A DNA stretch of 7,176 nucleotides. It comes from Gemmatimonadota bacterium. GTDB taxonomy: Bacteria; Gemmatimonadota; Gemmatimonadetes; Gemmatimonadales; Gemmatimonadaceae. Location: the NCBI GenBank assembly GCA_003222065.1, contig QHUV01000269.1, forward strand, positions 1 through 7,176, in the 5' to 3' direction. The notes beneath the pieces are model-generated. The model was not told where the DNA came from and searched no databases. It saw only the letters and a list, made by a program, of their open reading frames with translations. A program made the translations under genes and the position numbers. Shown here piece by piece: positions 1-5,171 of the stretch; position 1 is the first letter of the stretch; each line of letters opens with the position of its first letter.

Positions 1-1
1 C

Positions 2-307
2 ACGGCCGGGCAGATTGCGCTCGATCCGTCTTCGGGACAGATCGTCGCCGGCGATGTTGTCGTCCAGGCTGAGCGCGTCCTCGCAAACCTACGCGCCATT
101 CTCGATGCTGCCGGCGCCTCGTGGAGCGATGTCGTGAAAACGACGGTCTATCTCCTCGATATGAACGACTTCCCTCGCGTCAATGAAGTTTACGCCCGCG
201 CCCTTGGCGCGGCGCGGCCGGCGCGATCGACGGTGCAGGTCTCGGCGTTGCCACGCGGCGTCCTCGTCGAGATTGATGCCGTCGCGTCACTTCCACGCCG
301 CGCCTAA
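2..307 (+). CDS. RidA-family reactive intermediate deaminase, 3' part
   Basis: The 101 C-terminal residues of a RidA/YjgF/TdcF-family protein; the N-terminus lies outside the window. Family members hydrolyse reactive enamine/imine intermediates such as 2-aminoacrylate, released by PLP enzymes, to ketoacids and ammonia, acting as cytosolic trimers. Visible signatures are the A-E-R-V-L-x-N-L-R-A-I-L-x-A-A-G helix (fragment residues 23-38), DVVKTTVYLLDMNDF (43-57), NEVYA (61-65), and the conserved Arg of RSTVQV (Arg75, the residue that binds the substrate carboxylate in RidA) followed by LPRG and VEIDAVA (83-95). The usual length is about 125-130 residues, so roughly 25 are missing. A gap of 73 nt separates its TAA from selD, so co-transcription is possible but not shown. 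The family is clear; the exact substrate is not. Confidence 0.93.
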   Translation, partial: TAGQIALDPSSGQIVAGDVVVQAERVLANLRAILDAAGASWSDVVKTTVYLLDMNDFPRVNEVYARALGAARPARSTVQVSALPRGVLVEIDAVASLPRRA

Positions 308-380
308 CGACGTTGTTCGGCCCGTACGGCTCGGCGATGATGCCGGCCGGCGGTTTAGACTCTCATCATGATCCGTCATC

Positions 381-1424
381 GTGACTCCCAATCCAACACG
401 CGACGAGCTCTTTCGCCTCACCGCTTTCGCGCGCTGCGCGGGTTGAGCCGCCAAGCTGGGTCCGGGTGACCTGTCGCAAGCGCTGAAAGCGCTGCCCCAC
501 CGGACCGATCCGCGCCTGATCGTTGGTCGCGAGACCTTCGACGACGCGGGGGTTTTTCTGCTGTCCGAAAACCTGGCCCTCGTTCAGACGGTCGACTTCT
601 TCGCGCCAATCGTTGACGATCCGTATCTATTCGGTCAGGTCGCAGCGGCCAACGCTTTATCCGATGTCTATGCGATGGGTGGCGAGCCACTCACCGCCCT
701 CAACATCGTCGGCTTCCCATCGGGAAAGCTGCCGATCGAGATCCTCACTGAGATACTGCGCGGCGGACAGGACAAAGTGCACGAGGCCGGCGCCCTCATC
801 ATCGGCGGCCATACCATTATCGACGAGGAGCTCAAGTACGGACTCTCCGTCACCGGTCGTGCCGACCCTCGTCATCTCCTCACCAATGCCGCCGCAAGGG
901 AAGGGGACAGGCTTGTTCTCACCAAGCCGCTCGGCACCGGCATACTCGCCACTGCGGCGAAGCAGGGCACCTTGTCACACGAACACCAAGAGGTCCTTCA
1001 TGCATCCATGGTCGAGTTGAATCGCAACGCGAGCCGCGCCGCGCTTGCGGTCGGTGCGCGCTGCGCGACGGACATCACCGGATTTGGTCTTCTCGGCCAC
1101 GCAAACCACATCGCGCGCGCGAGCAAGACGGCCCTTCACATCGACGTCGCGCGCGTGCCTGTGCTTCCCGGCGCACGCGACGCGTGGCGCGCCGGCGTTC
1201 GCACCGGCGGTGCGGAGCGCAATGAGAAATACCTCTTGGATCTTGTGGATTGGGGAACGACGTCCGATGTCGATCGTGCGCTTCTCATCGATCCTCAGAC
1301 CTCTGGTGGATTGCTCGTCGCTGTCTCATCCGAACGACTCGCCGAGTATCTTTCTCTCGTTCCGGCCGGCGTCGAGATTGGCCAAGTTGGATCATCGTCG
1401 AATCCGCGCGTTGTCCTCGCATGA
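381..1424 (+). CDS. selD: Selenide, water dikinase (SelD), selenoprotein with in-frame UGA = Sec22
   Basis: SelD makes selenophosphate from selenide and ATP, the selenium donor for Sec-tRNA and selenouridine. Reading 381-1424 with the TGA at 444-446 as Sec gives 347 residues, the normal family length. The N-terminal active site reads C-A-G-U-A-A-K (19-25): Sec22 and Lys25 keep the spacing of catalytic Cys17 and Lys20 of E. coli SelD. Further motifs: FDDAGV (53-58), QTVDFF (69-74), NALSDVYAMGGEP (91-103), GGHT (142-145), DITGFGLLGH (231-240) and DPQTSGGLL near the C-terminus. The protein matches SelD on both sides of the UGA, so this is not a decayed gene. GTG 381 is the only usable start, because an in-frame TGA lies at 369-371; no clear Shine-Dalgarno is seen. 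A conventional caller would start at ATG 675 and lose the first 98 residues, including the active site. selC follows 7 nt later. Confidence 0.95.
457..473 (+). promoter_or_regulatory. Candidate bacterial SECIS hairpin in selD
   Basis: Downstream of the Sec codon (TGA 444-446), GGTC (459-462) pairs with GACC (468-471) around a five-base loop CGGGT (463-467). Two wobble pairs (458:472 and 457:473) extend the stem to six pairs. The loop begins 16 nt after the UGA, close to the geometry I recall for E. coli fdhF, and has a G in its first two positions, as described for bacterial SECIS elements that bind SelB. A second perfect hairpin, AGCGC-TGAAA-GCGCT at 479-493, is an alternative, with its loop 37 nt from the UGA. 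No folding energy was computed. The need for some SECIS here is strong; which hairpin serves is inference. Confidence 0.55.
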
Positions 1425-1431
1425 ACGGTGA

Positions 1432-1528
1432 GGGGGTGGATGGAGTCTGGTGGCTTCCCTGGTCTTCAAAACCAGTGTGACCTGACTGCGTCGGGTCGGG
1501 TGGGTTCGATTCCCATACACTCCCGCCA
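1432..1528 (+). tRNA. selC: tRNA-Sec (anticodon UCA)
   Basis: A 97-nt cloverleaf with the features of bacterial selenocysteine tRNA. The 5' acceptor strand is 1432-1439 and the 3' strand 1517-1524, followed by discriminator G1525 and an encoded CCA (1526-1528). The D stem has 6 pairs (1442-1447 with 1452-1457) and a minimal TGGT loop. The anticodon stem is 1459-1463/1471-1475, with loop CTTCAAA and anticodon TCA at 1466-1468, which reads UGA. The long variable arm forms up to nine pairs (1478-1486 with 1490-1498). The T stem is 1500-1504/1512-1516 with loop TTCGATT. This is the 8+5 acceptor/T layout special to tRNA-Sec, although the eighth acceptor pair would be G1439 with A1517, a mismatch. 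It starts 7 nt after selD, so it is probably cut from the selD transcript. It delivers Sec to the UGA in selD. Confidence 0.96.
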
Positions 1529-1537
1529 GCCTTTGCT

Positions 1538-2131
1538 ATGACTCGTAAGACAGCTTTGCTCGCCACTCGCGCGGCGCGGCGTGTCGGAGCTGGCATCACG
1601 CTGCTCGGTCTTGTCGCTGCCTTTGGCGCGGCGGGTGCGCAGCGGCCAGATTCGACTCGCGTGCGGTCGGCTCCGCGCGCCGCCACGACGGCTGATTCGA
1701 TGAAGCCCCCACTTAGTCCCCGCCGTGCATTTCTCTATTCGGCGCTGATTCCCGGATCCGCGCAGTCCGTGCTTGGCCGACACAAGGCGGCGACAGTCAT
1801 GCTCGTCATCGAAGCGATGAGCATCGCCATGATTCGCGAGTCGGCGGCCGACGTCCGCGAAGCACGTCGTATGAGTGGCGATAGCGTTGTCAGCAGCTAC
1901 GTCAACGCGACCGGCGGCCTGGACACCGTCAAAACCCCGCGCCGCTTCGATACGCCGTACGTCCACGTTAGGCAGAGTCACGTCGAGGATTGGGTCGCGT
2001 TCCTCGTCGCCAATCACCTCTTCTCCGGTGCGGACGCGTTTGTCGCCGCGAATCTCTGGGATGTGCCCGCCCAGTTGCAGATTCGTGTTGGCCCCGATGG
2101 GGCACGGGTCGGCGCGAAGCTCACGTGGTGA
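1538..2131 (+). CDS. Exported or membrane protein of unknown function, DUF5683-like
   Basis: A 197-residue protein of unknown function. The N-terminus has basic residues (Arg/Lys up to 15), a hydrophobic stretch (about 16-33) and a likely signal peptidase I site after Ala34 (AGA|Q), so it is probably exported. A variable Ser/Thr/Arg-rich linker follows. Then comes a block resembling DUF5683-type proteins: SPRRAFLYSALIPGSAQ, then LGRHKAATVMLVIEA with a hydrophobic segment (about 85-100). The C-terminal half has VEDWVAFLVANHLFSGADAFVAANLW, which could be a second membrane-associated helix, and ends in a short beta-like segment. ATG 1538 lies only 9 nt after the tRNA-Sec CCA, with no Shine-Dalgarno between. 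Its TGA overlaps the murI GTG by 4 nt, suggesting coupling to murI. The family assignment is from memory of the motif pattern; no function should be read from it. Confidence 0.8.
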   Translation: MTRKTALLATRAARRVGAGITLLGLVAAFGAAGAQRPDSTRVRSAPRAATTADSMKPPLSPRRAFLYSALIPGSAQSVLGRHKAATVMLVIEAMSIAMIRESAADVREARRMSGDSVVSSYVNATGGLDTVKTPRRFDTPYVHVRQSHVEDWVAFLVANHLFSGADAFVAANLWDVPAQLQIRVGPDGARVGAKLTW

Positions 2132-2931
2132 CAAACAGCTCACCCGTTGGCGTGTTCGATTCCGGCATTGGCGGGCTCACGGTCGCGCATGAGGTCATGC
2201 GGCAGTTACCGCACGAGAGCGTCACCTATTTTGGGGACACTGCCCGCGTCCCGTACGGTCCGAAGAGCCCGGAAACCGTGAGGCGCTACAGCCGCGAGAT
2301 CGCGTCGTTCCTGGCCGATCAGGGCGTGAAGGCGCTCGTCGTCGCCTGCAACACGGCGACGGCGCACGCGTTGCCGACGCTGCGCGAAAGCCTAACGATG
2401 CCCGTTATCGGCGTCATCGAGCCTGGCGCCCGCGCCGCCGTGCGCGCAACGCGAAATGGTCACATCGGCGTGATTGGCACGGTTGGAACGATCAAGTCCG
2501 GAGCGTATGAGCGCGCTCTCCGTGCCATCGAGCCCTCTCTCCGTGTCACGACGCGCGCCTGCCCGCTGTTCGTGCCGCTCGTCGAGGAAGGCTGGATCGA
2601 CAGTGAAGCCACGCGATTGATTGCCGAGGAGTACCTGGCGCCGATTCTTCGCGAGGAAGTCGACACGCTGGTACTCGGCTGCACGCACTATCCACTGCTG
2701 AAGCCGACCATCGCGAGCGTTCTCGGTGCCGACGTTAGGCTCATCGATAGCGCCGAGGAGACGGCGAACGAGACGGCGGCGATGTTGCAGCAGCATTGTC
2801 TTGCCGCGAGCACCACCGCCGAGCCGAGCCACCGCTTCATTGCCTCGGACGATCCGCTGATGTTCCTGCAGTTAGGCCAGCGCTTTCTCGGTGACGCGAT
2901 CGAGAGCGTCGAGGTGAAGACCCTCGGCTGA
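2128..2931 (+). CDS. murI: Glutamate racemase (MurI)
   Basis: MurI interconverts L- and D-glutamate in the cytosol, supplying D-Glu for peptidoglycan stem peptides. The 267 residues match the usual family length. Signatures: VGVFDSGIGGLTV (7-19, with Asp11), FGDTARVPYGPKS, VVACNTATAHALP with catalytic Cys74, PVIGVIEPGA, IGVIGTVGTIKSGAY, CPLFVPLVEEGW, and LGCTHYPLL with the second catalytic Cys185 and His187. The start is GTG 2128, whose GTGA overlaps the TGA of the upstream gene; the MurI family begins a few residues before VGVFDSG, which fits. An in-frame ATG at 1990 would add 46 residues lying inside the upstream gene and is rejected. The last 60 nt overlap the convergent lpxH-like gene on the other strand. 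No rho-independent terminator is visible between them. Confidence 0.96.
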   Translation: MTNSSPVGVFDSGIGGLTVAHEVMRQLPHESVTYFGDTARVPYGPKSPETVRRYSREIASFLADQGVKALVVACNTATAHALPTLRESLTMPVIGVIEPGARAAVRATRNGHIGVIGTVGTIKSGAYERALRAIEPSLRVTTRACPLFVPLVEEGWIDSEATRLIAEEYLAPILREEVDTLVLGCTHYPLLKPTIASVLGADVRLIDSAEETANETAAMLQQHCLAASTTAEPSHRFIASDDPLMFLQLGQRFLGDAIESVEVKTLG

Positions 2932-3651
2932 CCCGTCCCAACGGCGCAGCTCTACGCGCTCTGATGTCGCTCGCAGGAAAGTGGGGGCGTCGAGCCACGA
3001 CCCCGCGTTGGCATACACACCGCCCGCGGGCACGCGCATGAGTGCCGGAACGTGCGAATGGCCGTAGATCAACAGCTCGAGGTCCGAACGCGACGCGAGC
3101 ACTTCCGACGCGATGCGCGCCAACCCGCGGCCCTCGTCTCGGGCGCCATAACTTCTGCTTGCGTGTGAGCTATGGGTGGCGAGTCGCGTGCCGAGATCAG
3201 GATGCAGCCAACGAAACATCCCGATCGCCCACGGATGCCTGAGCACGCGCCGGAGCATTCGGTATCGACGATCTTCGCGCGGCCGTAGCCCGTCGCCATG
3301 CTCGATACGGCAGCGCCAGCCGGCGAGCTGTCCTACCCAGCCCCCAACGTGATATTCGATCCCCACGTCTCGGCGCAGGACATCGCCGCCCCAGCAGTCG
3401 TGATTCCCCGCAACCATCAACACCGACGTTCCCGCCTCGCGCAGGTCAGCGAGCGCGGCGAGCACCCGAAAGCTCGAGCGCGGGATAACCGTTCGCCACT
3501 CGAACCAAAACTCGAAGAGATCGCCGTTGACGACGAGCGAACCGGCCCGTCCCTGCAACTGCCTGAGAAACTTCAATACGTCACGCTCCACCTCCAGCTT
3601 CGCAAAGCCGAGATGCAAGTCGGAAATCACATAGCATGGTGACGAAAGCAC
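2872..3651 (-). CDS. lpxH: UDP-2,3-diacylglucosamine diphosphatase-like metallophosphoesterase (LpxH type)
   Basis: A 259-residue calcineurin-like phosphoesterase. LpxH-type enzymes cleave UDP-2,3-diacylglucosamine to lipid X and UMP in lipid A synthesis, at the inner face of the cytoplasmic membrane with two Mn ions. The metal-binding motifs are in order: SDLHLG (10-15, Asp11 and His13), NGDLFEFW (42-49, Asp44), GNHD (82-85), EHGD (117-120) and GHSH (197-200). FEFW after the GD motif and the 240-260 length favour LpxH/LpxH2 over other phosphoesterases. Pro/Arg-rich helices at 123-160 fit the lipid-binding cap. The start is GTG (3651-3649): an in-frame TAG lies 9 nt upstream and no other start is available. 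The 3' end overlaps murI by 60 nt. The downstream neighbours lptE and rfaE2 support an LPS role; the exact substrate is inferred. Confidence 0.88.
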   Translation of the reverse strand: MLSSPCYVISDLHLGFAKLEVERDVLKFLRQLQGRAGSLVVNGDLFEFWFEWRTVIPRSSFRVLAALADLREAGTSVLMVAGNHDCWGGDVLRRDVGIEYHVGGWVGQLAGWRCRIEHGDGLRPREDRRYRMLRRVLRHPWAIGMFRWLHPDLGTRLATHSSHASRSYGARDEGRGLARIASEVLASRSDLELLIYGHSHVPALMRVPAGGVYANAGSWLDAPTFLRATSERVELRRWDGSAEGLHLDALDRVTEKALA

Positions 3652-3657
3652 GCGCTC

Positions 3658-3686
3658 ATTCTAGTCGCGCGCACGCCGCTTTACAA
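3658..3686 (-). promoter_or_regulatory. Probable promoter of the lpxH-like gene
   Basis: On the minus strand, TTGTAA (complement of 3681-3686, four of six matches to TTGACA) lies exactly 17 nt from TAGAAT (complement of 3658-3663, five of six to TATAAT). Only six bases (3652-3657) separate the -10 box from the GTG start, so transcription should begin at or next to the start codon. This predicts a leaderless mRNA and agrees with the lack of a ribosome binding site. Spacing and match are good; activity is inferred. Confidence 0.55.
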
Positions 3687-3690
3687 AGCG
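3677..3690. repeat. 14-bp inverted repeat between divergent genes
   Basis: Perfect arms CGCTTT and AAAGCG, separated by AC, lie in the 76-bp gap between the divergent lpxH-like and thioesterase genes. The repeat covers the predicted -35 box of the lpxH-like gene and also holds TTTACA (3680-3685), a five-of-six match to a -35 box on the plus strand, although no good -10 follows it. It could be an operator or simply the symmetry of two overlapping -35 elements. Confidence 0.35.
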
Positions 3691-3727
3691 TCCGGGCGCG
3701 GCCAATCTTCGCGCACGCCTCGAGCTC

Positions 3728-4156
3728 ATGATGGATGACTCTAAACCGGGATTTCGGTGCTCGCCGCAGGACATCGAGCTTCGCGTGCGTTACGCCGAAA
3801 CCGATCAGATGGGCGTGGTGTATCACGCCAACTATCTCGTCTGGTGCGAGATGGGACGTACCGACTTCATTCGGCGTCTTGGTCTGAGTTACGCCGAGAT
3901 GGAGCGGAAGGGCATCGCGCTCGCGGTGTCAGAGCTAAGTGCACGATTCCACGCCGCGGCGCACTACGATGAGCTGATCCGCGTGCGCACGACACTCGTC
4001 GACGTCCGCTCCCGCATGATAGTCTTCGAATACGTAGTCGCGAACGCTCAAACGGAACAGCGCCTTGTCTCGGCACGCACCACTCTCGTTGCTCTGGATC
4101 GTCAAGGGAAACCCGTCTCGTTTGCTCCCGAGATTCGGCAGCTATTCATTTCCTGA
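3728..4156 (+). CDS. YbgC/4-hydroxybenzoyl-CoA thioesterase-family acyl-CoA thioesterase
   Basis: A 142-residue single hot-dog-fold protein. Relatives hydrolyse short or medium acyl-CoA, or acyl carried by ACP, in the cytosol; YbgC itself is associated with the Tol-Pal envelope system. The family signature is clear: RVRYAETDQMGVVYHANYLVWCEMGRTDF (19-47), with catalytic Asp26, and His33 and Asn35 in the YHANY element. The central ALAVSELSARFHAAAHYDELIRVRTTL and the closing strand block (RMIVFEYVVAN, then TTLVALDRQGKPVSFAPEIR) follow the standard hot-dog topology, and the length is normal. ATG 3728 is followed directly by another ATG (3731), and either could be used; no strong ribosome binding site is visible. 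It heads the plus-strand envelope block and is transcribed away from the lpxH-like gene. No tol or pal gene is in the window, so the YbgC name is only by family. Confidence 0.9.
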   Translation: MMDDSKPGFRCSPQDIELRVRYAETDQMGVVYHANYLVWCEMGRTDFIRRLGLSYAEMERKGIALAVSELSARFHAAAHYDELIRVRTTLVDVRSRMIVFEYVVANAQTEQRLVSARTTLVALDRQGKPVSFAPEIRQLFIS

Positions 4157-4238
4157 GTTCGACTCGAGTTCAGCGGATGCGCCGCCTACTCCGCGCCGGC
4201 GCCTCCTCGTTTTTCGCGATGGCGAATCGGGCGCAAAG

Positions 4239-4693
4239 GTGCGGCGCCTACTTCTCATCGCCGGGCTGGGTTTCGCCGAGGCTGCGGGAATCGCTTGTGC
4301 GCCCGCCCTGCGTCCGTTGTCCGGGAAGTTGGCGCCTTCCGTCGTGCCGCACGCTGCTCTGCCTCTCGGATACCACCAAATTGTCTTCGATTGGGAACTC
4401 CAGGATCGAGAGCTAGCGGGACGCGGAGAGGGCGTAGCGCGGATCGCGGCCCCCGATAGCGCTCGCCTCGATCTGTTCCTGGGCGGTGGATTCGGCAGTG
4501 GTGTCGCCGTTCTAATTGACGATTCGCTTCAGGTGCCGGGTGGATCGATGGCGCGGCGCCTTATTCCGCCGCCGCCGCTTCTCTGGGCGGCACTGGGCCG
4601 CCTGGCCGTGCCGGCCTTTCGCGACACTTGCTCACGATCAAGCGCGTACAAGAGGTTCAGCCTTTTGATGCTTCGATTTGGGGCCCGTTCTAG
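4239..4693 (+). pseudogene. LolB/DUF4292-like outer-membrane lipoprotein, internally deleted and frameshifted
   Basis: From GTG 4239, a short signal (VRRLLLIAGLGFAEAAGIAC, lipobox Cys20) precedes a domain resembling LolB/DUF4292 lipoproteins: YHQIVFDWELQ, GEGVARIAAPDSARLDLFLGGGFGSGVAVLIDDSL, and LIPPPPLLWAALGRLAVPAF. After about residue 130 the frame becomes nonsense for this family, yet a plausible C-terminal tail (LTIKRVQEVQPFDASIWGPF, stop TAG 4691-4693) sits in another frame from about 4628. The pieces fit a gene that lost an internal segment around 4626-4631, where the family would have several dozen more residues, and shifted frame. The broken frame stays open through lptE to 5171. The start is uncertain because no other signal fits a lipoprotein. 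It may be a true mutation, an assembly error or a working fusion. Family naming is from memory of related sequences. Confidence 0.6.
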
Positions 4694-5171
4694 CGTTCTT
4701 CTCGGCTTGCTTCTCGCCGGTTGCGGCATTCGTTACGGGTTTGCCGGCGGTGGTCTGCCGTCGAATATCCGCACGATGGCCGTGCTGCCCTTCGACAATC
4801 AGACAACGTCGCCCGAGGTCCAGCGTGACCTTCTCGACGCGATGCGAAAGGAGCTGCAGCGCCGGCTCGGAGTCCGTGATGCATCCGAGAGTCGCGCCGA
4901 CGCGATCGTGCGCGGTGTTATCAGCGCGTACGACGTCGACGTGCCGGTCGCGGTCAGTGCCAACCCGTCGACTGCTGTCACTGCTCGACGTCGACTCCAG
5001 GTTACCGTAGACGTCGAGATTGTCGAGCAAGCAAATGGTCGCGTGCTCTTCCAGCGCAAAGGAATGCGCGGTGAGGGAGATTACGATGAGCGCGCTGAGC
5101 CCGAAGGCCGGCGACAGGCCATCCAAGTAATCGTCAACGCCATTGTCGAAGGGGCGCAGTCGCAGTGGTGA
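4668..5171 (+). CDS. lptE: LptE-like LPS-assembly lipoprotein
   Basis: A 167-residue lipoprotein. LptE plugs the LptD barrel and helps place LPS in the outer leaflet of the outer membrane. The signal peptide MLRFGARSSVLLGLLLAGC has lipobox LAGC with lipidated Cys19. Typical LptE features follow: CGIRYGFAGGGLPSNIRTMAVLPFDNQTTSPEVQ (about 19-52), a helix LLDAMRKELQRRLGV, the RADAIVRGVISAYDV strand (about 78-95), an ARRRLQVTVDVEIVEQANGRVLFQRKGMRGEGDY strand pair, and a C-terminal helix ending VNAIVEGAQSQW. ATG 4668 is chosen because it starts directly before the signal peptide, although the frame is open upstream into the broken lipoprotein gene. It overlaps the displaced tail of that gene by 26 nt, and the next gene by 4 nt. 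The neighbouring LPS genes lpxH-like and rfaE2 agree with the role. Confidence 0.86.
   Translation: MLRFGARSSVLLGLLLAGCGIRYGFAGGGLPSNIRTMAVLPFDNQTTSPEVQRDLLDAMRKELQRRLGVRDASESRADAIVRGVISAYDVDVPVAVSANPSTAVTARRRLQVTVDVEIVEQANGRVLFQRKGMRGEGDYDERAEPEGRRQAIQVIVNAIVEGAQSQW

Noticed and set aside
342..351. GCCGGCCGGC palindrome before selD
   Set aside because: A ten-base GC palindrome is expected by chance in DNA this GC-rich; it has no T-run or promoter-like spacing. The 308-380 gap otherwise shows no convincing signal.
444..446. TGA as a nonsense mutation making selD a pseudogene
   Set aside because: It falls precisely at the catalytic Cys/Sec column, the frame is otherwise clean, and tRNA-Sec lies next to the gene.
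523..1020. Open frame of 165 residues inside selD in another frame
   Set aside because: Its Ser/Arg/Pro-rich composition is typical of an off-frame reading of GC-rich DNA, and the SelD frame is clearly coding.
675..1424. ATG 675 as the start of SelD
   Set aside because: It would remove the active-site Sec/Lys segment and the conserved N-terminal ATP-binding region, all of which are encoded intact from GTG 381 when UGA 444 is read as Sec.
1990..2127. Upstream ATG extending MurI by 46 residues
   Set aside because: The extension lies inside the preceding gene, has no MurI-like content, and GTG 2128 gives the normal length and a 4-nt overlap.
1466..2143. Long minus-strand open frame (225 residues) opposite the exported-protein gene and tRNA-Sec
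   Set aside because: It crosses the tRNA gene, has Arg/His-rich shadow composition, and shows no recognisable domain.
4065..4238. ATG 4065 as the start of the lipoprotein or fusion gene
   Set aside because: It begins inside the thioesterase gene and gives a nonsense N-terminus; the lipoprotein signal sequence starts at GTG 4239.
4179..4265. Imperfect repeat of GCGCCGCCTACT and GCGGCGCCTACT
   Set aside because: The match is short and imperfect and both copies encode Arg-Arg-Leu-Leu-type codons; too weak to claim a duplication.
4177..4416. 79-residue open frame starting MRRLLRAGASS just after the thioesterase
   Set aside because: It resembles a basic signal start, but the remainder is Arg/Cys/Ser-rich off-frame sequence overlapping the lipoprotein-like frame.
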